NCBI RefSeq assembly: GCF_003609605.1
Contig: NZ_MCHY01000008.1
Span: forward strand, 186,001 to 250,000
Source: Ammoniphilus oxalaticus
GTDB taxonomy: Bacteria > Bacillota > Bacilli > Aneurinibacillales > RAOX-1
DNA length: 64,000 nucleotides
Reading direction: 5' to 3'
Made by a program: the position numbers and the translations under genes. Of this stretch, positions 10,241-23,025 are shown one piece after another. The notes under the pieces are model-generated. The model was not told the DNA's origin. It worked only from the letters and a program-made list of their open reading frames with translations, and did no database searches. Numbering within the stretch: the first letter of the stretch is position 1; every line of letters begins with the position of its first letter.

Positions 10241-11017
10241 ATGCTGCATCAGTTTTCGCGCGCGGAGCTCGCTGTTGGAGTAGAGGGAATTGAAGTGTTG
10301 AAGAACAGTACGGTTGCTGTGTTAGGCGTCGGCGGCGTTGGTTCTTTCACAGCTGAAGCTCTTGCTCGTTCAGGCGTAGGTCGGATCATTCTATTAGATA
10401 AAGATGTTGTTGACATCACGAATATAAACCGCCAAATCCATGCCTTGTTGGACACGGTCGGTCAAGAAAAAACAGAATTGATGAAGGAAAGGATCGCCAA
10501 GATTAACCCGCATTGTGAAGCGATCGTTTTAAACATGTTTTACAATGAACAAACATTTGAGCAGTTGTTTTCCGCTGTTGAACAGATCGATTATATTGTA
10601 GATGCAATGGATACAATATCGAGCAAAATTCATCTTGTAAAAGAAGCAAAAGCAAGGGGAATTAAGATTATTTCCAGTATGGGGGCGGCGAATAAGACGG
10701 ATCCGACACGTTTCGAAGTAACGGACCTGTTTAAAACGTCGTACGATCCGATTGCTAAAGTGATGCGCAGAGAATTACGAAAAAGCGGGATTAATAAAGG
10801 GGTTAAGGTTGTTTTTTCAACAGAAATTCCTGTTAAACAAAAAGTGGATGTGCTGCAGCAGGTCGCTCCGAATCAAGAGACGCCGATTCGAAAAGCTAAA
10901 ATGCCGCCATCGAGTAATGCTTTCGTCCCATCCGTTGCTGGGTTAATTATGGCTGGCGTTGTCATTAACGATCTATTGGAAGAAGCAAACATTAAAATTG
11001 AACGAGTAAATGAATAA
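10241..11017 (+). CDS. tcdA: tRNA threonylcarbamoyladenosine dehydratase
   Basis: A 258-residue ThiF/E1-like protein that uses ATP to dehydrate t6A37 of ANN-decoding tRNAs to its cyclic form. The nucleotide-binding loop GVGGVGS lies near residues 27-33, followed by LLDKDVVDITNINRQ, typical of the family; DAMDTISSK carries the conserved Asp. AAAGGGG precedes the ATG. The neighbours (aspS-6S-tcdA-rarA-cymR) match the yrvM locus of B. subtilis. Confidence 0.93.
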   Translation: MLHQFSRAELAVGVEGIEVLKNSTVAVLGVGGVGSFTAEALARSGVGRIILLDKDVVDITNINRQIHALLDTVGQEKTELMKERIAKINPHCEAIVLNMFYNEQTFEQLFSAVEQIDYIVDAMDTISSKIHLVKEAKARGIKIISSMGAANKTDPTRFEVTDLFKTSYDPIAKVMRRELRKSGINKGVKVVFSTEIPVKQKVDVLQQVAPNQETPIRKAKMPPSSNAFVPSVAGLIMAGVVINDLLEEANIKIERVNE

Positions 11018-11048
11018 AAAGCGCTGAGTTCAATGAAAAGGAGGAAAT

Positions 11049-12386
11049 ATGGACTTATTTTCGTTCGAATATGACAATAATAATCAAGGAGAGCAACGTT
11101 TACAGCCGCTTGCCGCGCGTATGAGACCGAAGACGATTGATCAATTTGTTGGACAAGAACAGATTGTTGGAAAAGGCAAGCTGTTGCGTCGGGCGATTGA
11201 GGCTGATCAAATCTCCTCACTAATTTTTTATGGGCCGCCTGGCACGGGTAAAACTACATTGGCAAAAGTGATTGCTGGCGCAACGCAAACTTTTTTTACT
11301 GAGCTAAATGCCGTGACGGCAGGTGTCGCAGATATTCGCAAGGTGATTGAACAAGCAAAAGAAACTTATCTAATGAGCCGACGCAGGACGATCTTGTTTA
11401 TCGATGAGATTCATCGTTTTAATAAAGCGCAGCAGGATGCCTTGCTTCCCTATGTTGAAGAAGGTACGATTATTTTAATAGGAGCAACGACGGAAAATCC
11501 TTATTTTGAAGTCAATGCGGCTCTGTTGTCGCGCTCGCAAGTTTTTCAGTTGGAGCTGCTTTCGAATGAACATTTAGCGATTATCTTGGACGCTACCTTA
11601 AACGATGTTCAAGATGGTTATGGAGAATTAAAAATTAAGATCAGTGAGGAAGCGCGAGAACATTTGTTACAATACTCATCTGGCGATGCTCGGCGTTTGT
11701 TGAATGCTTTGGAACTAGCGGTAACGACGACTGTCCCGAATGCGGAACAAGTGATTGAAATTGATTTGCAAGTAGCGATGGAATCCATTCAACGGCGCGC
11801 CGTTCGTTATGATAAATCAGGTGACGCCCATTATGACACAGTTTCCGCTTTCATTAAATCGATTCGGGGTTCAGACCCAGATGCCGCGTTGTTTTGGCTG
11901 GCTCAAATGATTGAGGCTGGCGAGGATCCCTTATTTATTGCCCGTCGCGTTGTCATCGCCGCATCAGAAGACATTGGCAATGCGGATCCGATGGCGTTGT
12001 CGATTGCTGTTTCCGCTTTTCAAGCCTTGCAATTTTTGGGTATGCCTGAAGGAAGAATCCCGCTTGCCCAGGCGGTAACCTATTGCGCTTCGGCCCCGAA
12101 AAGTAACGCATCGTATAAAGGGATCAATGAGGCGATGAGTTGGGTGAAGAATAACGGACAACAGCCTGTTCCAAATCATTTAAAGGACGCTCATTATAAA
12201 GGAGCAGCTAAGCTAGGGCGCGGACAAGGTTATTTATATCCGCATCATTTCCCGGAAAATGTCGTGGAACAGCAATATCTGCCTGATGGCGTTTCAGAAC
12301 AGTTTTATCGTCCGACGGAAAATGGCCATGAGCAGAAGATTTCCATGTACCTTAAGCGTGTAGATACAGGAAAAAAAGGGTTATAG
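11049..12386 (+). CDS. rarA: Replication-associated recombination protein A (RarA/MgsA AAA ATPase)
   Basis: AAA+ ATPase of 445 residues acting at stalled replication forks. Walker A GPPGTGKTT is near residues 61-69 and Walker B ILFIDEIHRF near 117-126, with a sensor region GATTENPYFE. The C-terminal half holds the clamp-loader-like helical and tetramerisation domains (MgsA_C) with DPMALSIAVS and APKSNASYKG. GGAGG lies 6 nt before the ATG, and cymR starts only 14 bp after the stop, so they may share a transcript. Confidence 0.95.
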   Translation: MDLFSFEYDNNNQGEQRLQPLAARMRPKTIDQFVGQEQIVGKGKLLRRAIEADQISSLIFYGPPGTGKTTLAKVIAGATQTFFTELNAVTAGVADIRKVIEQAKETYLMSRRRTILFIDEIHRFNKAQQDALLPYVEEGTIILIGATTENPYFEVNAALLSRSQVFQLELLSNEHLAIILDATLNDVQDGYGELKIKISEEAREHLLQYSSGDARRLLNALELAVTTTVPNAEQVIEIDLQVAMESIQRRAVRYDKSGDAHYDTVSAFIKSIRGSDPDAALFWLAQMIEAGEDPLFIARRVVIAASEDIGNADPMALSIAVSAFQALQFLGMPEGRIPLAQAVTYCASAPKSNASYKGINEAMSWVKNNGQQPVPNHLKDAHYKGAAKLGRGQGYLYPHHFPENVVEQQYLPDGVSEQFYRPTENGHEQKISMYLKRVDTGKKGL

Positions 12387-12400
12387 AGGAGAGGTTGGAC

Positions 12401-12820
12401 ATGAAAATTTCCACGAAAGGTCGCTACGGACTGACAATAATGATGGAATTGGGGCAACGTTTGGGTGAAGGGCCGACATCGCTAAAAACGATTGCGCAGC
12501 GGCACAATCTATCTGAGCACTACTTAGAGCAATTGGTAGCCCCTTTACGTAACGCGGAATTAGTAAAAAGTGTGCGCGGCGCCTATGGCGGTTACATTCT
12601 TAGTAAAAATCCAGAAGAGATCACAGCCGGTGATATTATTCGGGTATTGGAAGGTCCGATTAGTCCGGTTGAATTTGAAGAAGAAGAAGATCCCGCTAAG
12701 CGCAATTTGTGGTTAAGCATCCGAGATGCGATTTCCGAGGTATTAGATTCAACGACGCTAGAGGATTTGATTGTGTACGAAGAAGAGGGAGATCGCGGCT
12801 CTTATATGTTTTATATTTAA
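12401..12820 (+). CDS. cymR: Rrf2-family cysteine-metabolism repressor CymR
   Basis: Rrf2-type winged-helix regulator of 139 residues, starting MKISTKGRYGLTIMMELG; the ATG at 12401 has GGAGAGG 8 nt before it. In B. subtilis CymR, in complex with the cysteine synthase CysK, represses cysteine and sulfur uptake genes. No cysteines of the IscR Fe-S type are present, which favours CymR over IscR. It stands directly upstream of a cysteine desulfurase, as in B. subtilis (cymR-yrvO-mnmA). Confidence 0.9.
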   Translation: MKISTKGRYGLTIMMELGQRLGEGPTSLKTIAQRHNLSEHYLEQLVAPLRNAELVKSVRGAYGGYILSKNPEEITAGDIIRVLEGPISPVEFEEEEDPAKRNLWLSIRDAISEVLDSTTLEDLIVYEEEGDRGSYMFYI

Positions 12821-12854
12821 TAAAATCATCCCGTAAAAGGAATGGTGATTGTGG

Positions 12855-15782
<2,928 letters not shown>

Positions 15783-15788
15783 GACATA

Positions 15789-15832
15789 GACCCTCCTTCA
15801 ATTCCACATAATAAGGGTGCGGAAGGAGGGTC
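15789..15832 (+). promoter_or_regulatory. Hairpin sequestering the yrrD ribosome binding site
   Basis: A perfect 11-bp inverted repeat, GACCCTCCTTC (15789-15799) with GAAGGAGGGTC (15822-15832). The 3' arm contains the AAGGAGG ribosome binding site of the next gene (ATG 15838). There is no T-run after it, so translational control fits better than termination. Confidence 0.6.
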
Positions 15833-15837
15833 TTCCC

Positions 15838-16335
15838 ATGCTTAAAGCAAATGAAGTGATCAGCTTGCCGGTGCTTGATTTGGAATCAGGTCAGGAGCGC
15901 GGAAATGTTCGGGATGTTCTATTTTGCGATGATTGGACATTTCAAGGTTTGCTTGTGGAGGTAAAAGCCCTTTTCCGAAAAAATCGATTTGTTCCTTTAC
16001 ACAAAGTCCATGCATTTGGAGAGGATTTTGTGGTCATTAAAAATGAGCAGGGCTTACAACCAGCCCAAGACGCAGAAGGCTATAATGGAATTCGAACAGG
16101 GCCTGTTGTTGTTATTGGGAAGCCTGCAATTAGTTCAGACGGTCAATTTTTGGGGCAAATTGAAGATGTTTATTTTCAAACAGAATTTGGCGAAATCGTC
16201 GGCTATGAACTTTCTGACGGCATTTTTTCCGATATCGTTGAGGGTAGAAAGACGGTTTCTCACGTGGAAAACGCTAAAATTAGTGATGATGCCGTAATCT
16301 TACCATCTACGCAAATAGAACAGGAGGAGATTTAA
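15838..16335 (+). CDS. yrrD: PRC-barrel domain protein (YrrD-like)
   Basis: About 165 residues with two PRC-barrel-like halves: MLKANEVISLPVLDLESGQERG near the N-terminus and GPVVVIGKPAISSDGQFLGQIEDVYF near residue 86. The exact role is unknown; PRC barrels occur in RimM and photosynthetic reaction centre H subunits and bind RNA or protein. The start at ATG 15838 is set by AAGGAGG 8 nt upstream, which lies inside a perfect hairpin. Matches B. subtilis yrrD by content and place. Confidence 0.82.
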   Translation: MLKANEVISLPVLDLESGQERGNVRDVLFCDDWTFQGLLVEVKALFRKNRFVPLHKVHAFGEDFVVIKNEQGLQPAQDAEGYNGIRTGPVVVIGKPAISSDGQFLGQIEDVYFQTEFGEIVGYELSDGIFSDIVEGRKTVSHVENAKISDDAVILPSTQIEQEEI

Positions 16336-16514
16336 TGAACAGAACAAGAATGTCTTGGATGGTCGGTTTGGGCGCAATCAGTCTTGCTATGTTCGGATGG
16401 GTGTCGAAAAGAAATCGAAGTCCGATGAGTAAAATGACACATTGGACAAATCGATCATTCGGATGGATCCGTCGCGGTCGAATCACTCGAATGTTAAGCA
16501 GAATGGTTCGGTAA
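16335..16514 (+). CDS. yrzQ: Small YrzQ-like (DUF3918) protein
   Basis: A 59-residue basic peptide beginning MNRTRMSWMVGLGAISLA, with one hydrophobic segment (about residues 8-24) and an Arg-rich tail. The ATG overlaps the last base of the yrrD stop codon and is preceded by AGGAGGAG. The family (DUF3918, B. subtilis YrzQ) is of unknown function and sits in the same neighbourhood, just before a strong terminator. Family assignment is from memory of the pattern. Confidence 0.75.
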   Translation: MNRTRMSWMVGLGAISLAMFGWVSKRNRSPMSKMTHWTNRSFGWIRRGRITRMLSRMVR

Positions 16515-16523
16515 TTTGTAAGA

Positions 16524-16573
16524 AGGGCGAGCGGAGACGGCGGTGCGCCGGATCTCCGCTTCGCCCTTTTTTT
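16524..16573 (+). terminator. Strong intrinsic terminator after yrzQ
   Basis: A GC-rich stem AGGGCGAGCGGAGA (16524-16537) with TCTCCGCTTCGCCCT (16553-16567), an inner hairpin in the loop, and seven T afterwards. Confidence 0.92.
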
Positions 16574-16643
16574 CGTTTGCGATATTCTTCGCCCCTTTTG
16601 GAAACGATAAGGTTACCATTAAAAAGAGGGGAAGGGGGATAGC

Positions 16644-17717
16644 GTGGATCAAAAAACCTCACAGAAATGGATTAAGATTTTGTTTGCGCTAGTCGCAATT
16701 TTACTTGCGGTATGTAGTTTGTATCTCATCATCGACTTATCCCCTCGACTAAATTGGTTTTGGCGTATTTTAAAGGCATTAATTTTTCCGCTGTTTATCT
16801 CAATCGTGATTGCCTATCTGCTTAATCCAATTGTTCACGCTTTGCATCGGCGTCAGGTCCCGCGGGGAATTGCAGTCCTGACTATCTACTTTACGTTTCT
16901 GCTGATCAGTATTGTGTTCTTAATGAAAGTCATTCCAGCATCGATTATTCAGTTTAAGGATTTCGGAGAACACTTGCCAGACTTAATTCGTACTTACCAA
17001 GGGTGGCTGGATGAAATTCATGAACATAAATATGATTTGCCTGATAGCTTGAGGTTAAGTATCGATCATGCGTTGATAACTATGGAGCAAAAAACATCGT
17101 TGTTCTTTTCGAGTGTATTAAATGGGGCTGGCGAACTATTATCTAAGATGATCGGCTTCCTAGTCATTCCCTTTCTTGTTTTTTATTTATTGAAAGATAT
17201 GAAGGTCATTCAAAAAGGAATTTTGCTGCTTATACCGCGCAGCCATCGTAAAGAATTTGGAAAAGTAATTGCAGAGGTTGACGATGCGTTAGGAAATTAC
17301 GTGGCGGGTCAATTGATTGTTGCATTTGTAATCGGGGGTTTGGCCTACTTAGGTTATTGGATTTTGGGAATGCCTTATGCTATTATTTTGGCCTTTATTA
17401 TTATGGTTACGAACATTATCCCTTACTTTGGGCCGTTAATCGGAGCGATCCCTTCCATTTTTGTAGCGTTAACGATCTCTGTAAAAATGACGATTTGGGT
17501 GCTTGTCATTAACCTAATCATTCAGATTGTTGAAGGAAATATTCTTTCGCCTCTCATTATGGGCAAAAAGTTGCGACTGCATCCGATCTTAATCATCTTA
17601 GCTTTACTTGTTGGCGGTGAAGTTGGTGGCCTGGTTGGGTTAATCTTTGCTGTACCAATCGTTGCCGTGAGCCGTGTCGTTTTTAACCATGCCGTCGCCC
17701 GTCTTGTGAAACATTGA
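16644..17717 (+). CDS. yrrI: AI-2E family transporter (YrrI-like)
   Basis: A 357-residue membrane protein with about seven to eight transmembrane helices, two close to the N-terminus, a soluble region (about 100-150), and a C-terminal block with NIIPYFGPLIGAIPS, the signature of the AI-2E/PerM (UPF0118) family. Members are described as autoinducer exporters or Na+/H+ antiporters; the substrate here is unknown. GTG start with GGGGG upstream. It precedes the alaS T-box as in B. subtilis. Confidence 0.9.
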   Translation: MDQKTSQKWIKILFALVAILLAVCSLYLIIDLSPRLNWFWRILKALIFPLFISIVIAYLLNPIVHALHRRQVPRGIAVLTIYFTFLLISIVFLMKVIPASIIQFKDFGEHLPDLIRTYQGWLDEIHEHKYDLPDSLRLSIDHALITMEQKTSLFFSSVLNGAGELLSKMIGFLVIPFLVFYLLKDMKVIQKGILLLIPRSHRKEFGKVIAEVDDALGNYVAGQLIVAFVIGGLAYLGYWILGMPYAIILAFIIMVTNIIPYFGPLIGAIPSIFVALTISVKMTIWVLVINLIIQIVEGNILSPLIMGKKLRLHPILIILALLVGGEVGGLVGLIFAVPIVAVSRVVFNHAVARLVKH

Positions 17718-17742
17718 CAAGGGATGATGGAATAACTATAAT
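17714..17742 (+). promoter_or_regulatory. Consensus sigma-A promoter of alaS
   Basis: TTGACA (17714-17719), exactly 17 bp, TATAAT (17737-17742). A perfect match to both hexamers; the -35 overlaps the yrrI stop codon. Confidence 0.92.
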
Positions 17743-17749
17743 GTCAGGT

Positions 17750-18006
17750 GAATATGGATATTTGATTGATGAAGGATCCAGTAAATTATGTTCGCTTCTT
17801 TGCAGAGAGGGACCCCTGGGCTGTAAGGGTTCTAAGAAGGCATAGTTGAACGCTAATCCAGAGAGCAGTAAACCCTGCCGATCTCACCTCGTTACGGTGA
17901 AGGAGAAGGAGGCCATGCCCGTTTTTATGAAAACGAGTTGGCAACCAGGGTGGTACCGCGTGAGCACAACTCTCGTCCCTGATTTTTAGGGATGGGAGTT
18001 TTTTGG
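17750..18006 (+). promoter_or_regulatory. T-box riboswitch of alaS
   Basis: The T-box sequence AGGGTGGTACCGCG is at 17947-17960, followed by a terminator (about 17969-17998) and a T-run. Stem I is recognisable (GAGAGG near 17804) and its 3' side has GAACGCTAA with GCT at 17852-17854, the expected alanine specifier. It should read through when tRNA(Ala) is uncharged and raise alaS expression. Confidence 0.93.
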
Positions 18007-18046
18007 TTTTTTATAAATTTATGCTAATGACGATGGAGGTTTTTTT

Positions 18047-20680
18047 GTGAAGAAGCTTACTTCTAATGAGATACGGCAACTATTTATAGACTTTTTTGAA
18101 TCGAAGGGACATCGCATCGAACCAAGCGCCCCGCTTGTTCCGCATGACGACCCATCGCTACTTTGGATTAACTGTGGAATGGCCCCGCTTAAAAAATATT
18201 TTGATGGAACGGTGATTCCAGAAAACCCGCGCATCGCCAATTCACAAAAATCTTTGCGCACAAATGATATTGAAAATGTAGGAAAAACAGCGAGACACCA
18301 TACCTTCTTTGAAATGCTTGGTAACTTCTCAATTGGCGATTATTTTAAGGAAGACGCGATTATTTGGGCGTGGGAATTCCTTACCGATGAGAATTGGATC
18401 GGTTTTGACGCGGACAAGCTATCAATCACGATCCATCCGGAAGACGATGAAGCATTTGATATTTGGAATAAAACAGTCGGTGTGCCAGAGGAACGAATTA
18501 TTCGGTTGGAAGGGAACTTTTGGGATATTGGAGAAGGGCCTTGCGGACCAAACAGTGAGATATTTTACGATCGCGGCGAAGCTTTCGGCAACGATCCTAA
18601 CGACCCGGAATTATTTCCCGGCGGCGAAAACGAACGCTATTTAGAAATCTGGAATCTTGTATTTTCCCAATACAATCACAATGCGGATGGTTCGTATACC
18701 CCGTTGCCAAAGAAAAATATTGACACCGGGATGGGTTTAGAGAGACTGGCATCGATCATTCAAGACGTAAGTAATAACTATGAAACTGATCTGCTATTCC
18801 CTATTATTGAAGCAACAAGTAAAATATCGGGCGTAAAATATGGCGCTGCTGAGGAAACCGATGTGGGCTTGAAAGTCATCGCCGATCACGTTCGAACCAT
18901 TGCGTTTTCGATTGCTGATGGCGCCTTGCCATCGAATGAAGGACGCGGCTATGTCATTCGCCGTTTGTTGCGACGCGCCGTTCGCTATGGCATGGTGCTT
19001 GGCGTGGAAAAACCATTTTTATATCAATTGGCGGCGGTTGTCGGTGAAGTGATGGGGAAACATTACCCAGAGGTCGTCGAAAAACGCGAATTTATTGAAC
19101 GGGTTGTTCGTGGGGAAGAGGAACGTTTTCATGAAACATTGCATGACGGGATTGCTATTTTAGAGCAGATGGTCGAAACGGCGAAAAGAGTTGATCGAAC
19201 CCAATTAAGCGGCGAAGAGTTATTCCGACTTTATGATACGTATGGCTTCCCTGTTGATCTATCAGAAGACTTTGCGCAGGAACATGGACTTTTTGTCGAT
19301 CGGGCAGGTTTCGAAAATGCCATGGAACAACAACGAGCCCGCGCTCGTTCCGCCCGACAAGAAGTGGGCAGCATGAAAACCCAGGGAGGCATTCTTTCTG
19401 AAATAAAGGTTAAGAGTGAGTTTGTTGGGTATAATGAATTGGTAGCAAGCGCCAAAGTGGTTGCTTTGATCGTGAATGATCAGTTGGTAGACTTTGTTTC
19501 AGAGGGACAGCAGTGTCAAGTTATCTTGGACCGAACGCCTTTTTACGCCGAGAGCGGAGGGCAGGTTGCCGACCAAGGATTACTCGTGAGCGGCGATATC
19601 CAATTAAAGGTAGAGGCTGTGTTTAAGGGGCCGAATGGCCAACACGTTCATGACGTGATTGCGCAGCAAGGAAGCCTGAAGGTCGGAGCGACTGTGGAAG
19701 CAGTTGTTGACCAACAAGCTCGATTAAATATTATTAAAAACCATACGGCTACCCATTTACTGCACCGCGCTTTGAAGGATACGTTAGGCGAGCATGTCAA
19801 CCAAGCAGGTTCACTTGTCGCCAGCAGTCGTCTTCGATTTGACTTTACGCATATTAGCTCGATTAGTTCGACAGAACTTGAAACAATCGAAGCTTTGGTC
19901 AATCAAAAAATTTGGGAACAGATTGACGTAGATACGATGCAAAAAGGGATTGAAGAAGCGAAAGCGATGGGGGCGATGGCCCTCTTTGGTGAAAAGTATG
20001 GGGATGTCGTCCGTATCGTGCAAGTTGGCGATTATAGTTTAGAGTTGTGCGGCGGCTGTCATGTTAGCAATACAGCAGAAATAGGCCTGTTTAAAATTGT
20101 GAGTGAAGCGGGGATTGGCGCGGGAACGAGGAGAATTGAGGCTGTTACAGGTCAGTCCGCGTTTGAATTCCTGAACAATCAAGCGGAAACATTGCATCAG
20201 TTGGCTGATGACTTAAAAGCAAAAGTCGAAGAAGTGCCCAAGCGAATTGGTCTATTAAGGAATCAAATTCGTGACCTGGAAAGGGAGAATGAATCCCTTA
20301 AAGCGAAGCTTAGTCACGTTGAAGCGTCCTCTTTAACAGATCAAATGCAAGAAGTGAACGGGGTCAAGGTGCTCGCGGCTGCAGTTAACGGGATGGATAT
20401 GGAAAACTTGCGCAATATGGTTGATGAACTCAAAGGGAAATTGGGTTCCGCTGTTGTTGTAATCGGTTCGGTTCAGGGAGAAAAAGTGAATTTAACGGCA
20501 GGCGTAACGAAAGATCTGGTGGAACAAGGTTATCATGCAGGTAAACTGATCAAGGAAGTAGCTACCCGCTGTGGCGGAGGCGGAGGCGGGCGTCCGGATA
20601 TGGCTCAAGCGGGCGGAAGGAATCCAGCCCAATTAAATGAAGCCCTTCAATATGTATCAACTTGGGTTGAACAACGATAA
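18047..20680 (+). CDS. alaS: Alanyl-tRNA synthetase
   Basis: Full-length AlaRS of 877 residues. Class II catalytic core in the first 240 residues ([20 protein letters not shown]), editing domain with HTATHLLH (about residues 566-573) and the zinc ligands CGGCH (about 668-672), then the C-terminal coiled coil and DHHA1 domain ending with the Gly-rich [19 protein letters not shown] start with GGAGG upstream. Under an alanine T-box. Confidence 0.98.
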   Translation: MKKLTSNEIRQLFIDFFESKGHRIEPSAPLVPHDDPSLLWINCGMAPLKKYFDGTVIPENPRIANSQKSLRTNDIENVGKTARHHTFFEMLGNFSIGDYFKEDAIIWAWEFLTDENWIGFDADKLSITIHPEDDEAFDIWNKTVGVPEERIIRLEGNFWDIGEGPCGPNSEIFYDRGEAFGNDPNDPELFPGGENERYLEIWNLVFSQYNHNADGSYTPLPKKNIDTGMGLERLASIIQDVSNNYETDLLFPIIEATSKISGVKYGAAEETDVGLKVIADHVRTIAFSIADGALPSNEGRGYVIRRLLRRAVRYGMVLGVEKPFLYQLAAVVGEVMGKHYPEVVEKREFIERVVRGEEERFHETLHDGIAILEQMVETAKRVDRTQLSGEELFRLYDTYGFPVDLSEDFAQEHGLFVDRAGFENAMEQQRARARSARQEVGSMKTQGGILSEIKVKSEFVGYNELVASAKVVALIVNDQLVDFVSEGQQCQVILDRTPFYAESGGQVADQGLLVSGDIQLKVEAVFKGPNGQHVHDVIAQQGSLKVGATVEAVVDQQARLNIIKNHTATHLLHRALKDTLGEHVNQAGSLVASSRLRFDFTHISSISSTELETIEALVNQKIWEQIDVDTMQKGIEEAKAMGAMALFGEKYGDVVRIVQVGDYSLELCGGCHVSNTAEIGLFKIVSEAGIGAGTRRIEAVTGQSAFEFLNNQAETLHQLADDLKAKVEEVPKRIGLLRNQIRDLERENESLKAKLSHVEASSLTDQMQEVNGVKVLAAAVNGMDMENLRNMVDELKGKLGSAVVVIGSVQGEKVNLTAGVTKDLVEQGYHAGKLIKEVATRCGGGGGGRPDMAQAGGRNPAQLNEALQYVSTWVEQR

Positions 20681-20794
20681 ACGCGCCAATACACGTAATC
20701 TTTTAAGAAAATAAAGGAAATAGGGAGTGTCTATCGAAAAAACTAGGTATAGGATTTATTGGTAGTTAAGATATATCTAAAAGAGGTGTTGATG

Positions 20795-21058
20795 ATGAGT
20801 TCATTGGACAGAACCATGAAATTCAATCTAAAGTTAGATGAAGCGGATGTGCAAGTGAAGGATGCCCTTTTAACGGTGTATGATGCTTTGGAGGAAAAAG
20901 GATACAATCCAATTAACCAAGTGGTCGGCTATTTACTATCTGGGGATCCTGCTTATATCCCAAGACACAATAACGCGCGAAGCATCATTCGTAAATTAGA
21001 AAGAGACGAAATAATTGAAGAATTGGTGCGTTCTTATTTGGCTCAACATCGTACGTAA
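20795..21058 (+). CDS. ireB: IreB family regulatory phosphoprotein
   Basis: UPF0297 (YrzL/IreB) protein of about 87 residues. [11 protein letters not shown] at the N-terminus matches the family, where the threonine is a target of the PASTA kinase IreK in Enterococcus. Start chosen at ATG 20795 with AGAGGTG 6 nt before it; a second ATG is 3 bases upstream. The order alaS-ireB-ruvX-yrzB is strongly conserved in Firmicutes. Confidence 0.94.
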   Translation: MSSLDRTMKFNLKLDEADVQVKDALLTVYDALEEKGYNPINQVVGYLLSGDPAYIPRHNNARSIIRKLERDEIIEELVRSYLAQHRT

Positions 21059-21082
21059 AATGAGATAGAGGAGAATGCGCGC

Positions 21083-21496
21083 ATGCGTATTATGGGTTTA
21101 GATTTAGGAGATAAAACGATCGGTGTTGCGGTAAGCGATGAATTAGGTTGGACAGCGCAAGGTATCGAGACAATTAGACGATCGGACATCGAGGAAGATT
21201 TGAAAAAGTTAAAGGCATTGCTGGAACAATATGAAGCGCGGGAGATCGTCGTTGGATTACCGAAAAACATGAACGGAACCATTGGACCGCGTGGGGAGTT
21301 GTCTCAACAATTTGCCGCATTATTAGAAGAAACGTTTGCGATGCCCGTCCATTTGTGGGATGAGCGATTGACGACGATGGCTGCGGAAAAAATGCTAGTC
21401 GCTGCAGACGTAAGCAGAAAGAAACGAAAAAAAGTGATTGATAAGATGGCGGCGGTTATGATCTTGCAAGGATTTTTAGATTTTAAACAAACGTAA
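21083..21496 (+). CDS. ruvX: Holliday junction resolvase-like YqgF/RuvX
   Basis: 137-residue RNase H-fold nuclease. [19 protein letters not shown] contains the first catalytic Asp, [10 protein letters not shown] the second strand region and DERLTT the DE motif. YqgF acts in 16S rRNA 5' end maturation and has been proposed to resolve recombination intermediates. AGAGGAG precedes the start; yrzB follows after 12 bp. Confidence 0.95.
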   Translation: MRIMGLDLGDKTIGVAVSDELGWTAQGIETIRRSDIEEDLKKLKALLEQYEAREIVVGLPKNMNGTIGPRGELSQQFAALLEETFAMPVHLWDERLTTMAAEKMLVAADVSRKKRKKVIDKMAAVMILQGFLDFKQT

Positions 21497-21508
21497 GGGG
21501 ATGAAAAC

Positions 21509-21778
21509 ATGGATGAAGAACTAGTGGGACAAGTCGTCACATTAGCGGATGACGAAACTGGCGAAGAACGCGACTTTGAAGTTATGTACATGTTCGATAT
21601 TGAAGGGCGAACCTACTTATGTTTGGTGCCGGATGATCAGCGGGAACAAGAAGAAGTAGAAGTTCACTTTCTGCGTTTAGATAAATCGGATGGCATGTTG
21701 TACCCGATTGAGTCGGAAGAAGAGCAAGAAAATGTAATTGCTACGTTTGAAACTTTAGAAGCCGAATTTGAGTCCTAA
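21509..21778 (+). CDS. yrzB: DUF1292 protein (YrzB-like)
   Basis: 89-residue very acidic protein with the family pattern (VTLADDETGEERDFEVMYMF and TYLCLVPDD). Its function is unknown; it is conserved downstream of ruvX across Bacillales and probably cotranscribed with ireB-ruvX. A terminator follows directly. Confidence 0.9.
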   Translation: MDEELVGQVVTLADDETGEERDFEVMYMFDIEGRTYLCLVPDDQREQEEVEVHFLRLDKSDGMLYPIESEEEQENVIATFETLEAEFES

Positions 21779-21784
21779 AGCCAT

Positions 21785-21820
21785 GAAGCTACGTCGAACT
21801 TAATGCGATGTAGCTTTTTC
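21785..21820 (+). terminator. Intrinsic terminator of the ireB-ruvX-yrzB unit
   Basis: AAGCTACGTCG (21786-21796) and CGATGTAGCTT (21806-21816) form a stem with one G-T pair, followed by T. Confidence 0.85.
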
Positions 21821-21939
21821 ATTTTCTGCTCCTCCTAACGGTTAAAAATGAAGTATAATGTAGAATGTTGTCAACATTTGAACTTTGTTTCTGTTTGAAT
21901 TGTTGATAATGTGGGAACCTAAGGGGGAGGAGTAGTGAA

Positions 21940-22956
21940 ATGAAAAGATTTGTTAAAGTCAGTCTTTTGGTTGTAATCGCGTTAGCGGGTTTTTATCAGT
22001 TGTATCAGTTCTCTTTGCAACCGACAAAACCAGGCAATGCTGTTATTATAGATATTCCGCAAGGGAGTTCTAGCTCCCAAATCGCCTCGTTATTAGAGGA
22101 GCATCACATTATCAAAAATAAGCAATCATTTATTGTCTATTTGCGTCAAACAGGGAAGGGTAGGCAATTGCAAGCCGGTAAGTATCAATTTCAGCCGGGC
22201 GAATCGGTGGATCGCGTCATCGATCAATTGGCCAGTGGTCAAGTGTATGTCGATTCGATTGATGTGACCATACCCGAAGGATGGACCGTGAAACAAATCG
22301 CGGGATTATTAGCCGAAAAGGGTTTGGTCGATGAGAAGAAATTCTTAAATGAAGTGAACAAAGGGAGCTTTTCTTACCCATTTGTAAAAGACATCCCCAA
22401 ATCCTTACCTTATCGCTTAGAAGGCTATTTATTCCCAAAAACATACCAATTTCAAAAGGAATTATCTGAGCATGAGATTATCGATCGGATGTTGGCCCAG
22501 TTTGATAAAGAATACAATCCCGCTTGGAGCGAGCAACTAAACAAACACAACTTTACGATTCATGAGATGGTCACGTTAGCCTCGATTGTAGAGCGGGAAG
22601 TAGCGGTTGCGAAAGAGCGACCGATTGTGGCGGGGGTTTACTTTAATCGAATTCAACAAGACATTATGTTGCAGGCGGATGCGACTGTGCAGTATGGGTT
22701 AGGCGAACAAAAGGATCGATTAACTTATAAAGATCTGGAATTGGACCATCCTTATAATACGTATAAACACAAAGGATTGCCCCCTGGACCGATTGCCGCT
22801 CCAGGGATCTCAGCGCTTGAAGCCGTCGTTAACCCGACATCCCATGAGTTTCTCTTTTATGTAACAAAAAAGGATGGGTCTGGGGAACACTTTTTTTCGA
22901 AAACATATCAAGAGCACTTAAGAAATATTGCGGTTAGCAAACAAACCGCTCGATAG
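21940..22956 (+). CDS. mltG: Endolytic murein transglycosylase MltG
   Basis: 338-residue membrane-anchored YceG/MltG protein. One N-terminal transmembrane helix (about 5-22), a LysM-like segment, then the YceG catalytic region containing LASIVEREVAVAKERP with the active-site Glu (about residue 218), and the C-terminal NTYKHKGLPPGPIAAPG signature. It cuts nascent glycan strands near the synthesis machinery. GGGGGAGG precedes the ATG. Confidence 0.95.
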   Translation: MKRFVKVSLLVVIALAGFYQLYQFSLQPTKPGNAVIIDIPQGSSSSQIASLLEEHHIIKNKQSFIVYLRQTGKGRQLQAGKYQFQPGESVDRVIDQLASGQVYVDSIDVTIPEGWTVKQIAGLLAEKGLVDEKKFLNEVNKGSFSYPFVKDIPKSLPYRLEGYLFPKTYQFQKELSEHEIIDRMLAQFDKEYNPAWSEQLNKHNFTIHEMVTLASIVEREVAVAKERPIVAGVYFNRIQQDIMLQADATVQYGLGEQKDRLTYKDLELDHPYNTYKHKGLPPGPIAAPGISALEAVVNPTSHEFLFYVTKKDGSGEHFFSKTYQEHLRNIAVSKQTAR

Positions 22957-23025
22957 CGATGTTAGATCGGTTTGTGTTAAGATAAATCAAGTTTTGAAAT
23001 GCAAAGACATAGGAGTGTCTTCGTC

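Noticed and set aside
10083-10283. 66-codon ORF before tcdA
   Set aside because: It spans the terminator after 6S RNA and overlaps the start of tcdA in another frame; no ribosome binding site.
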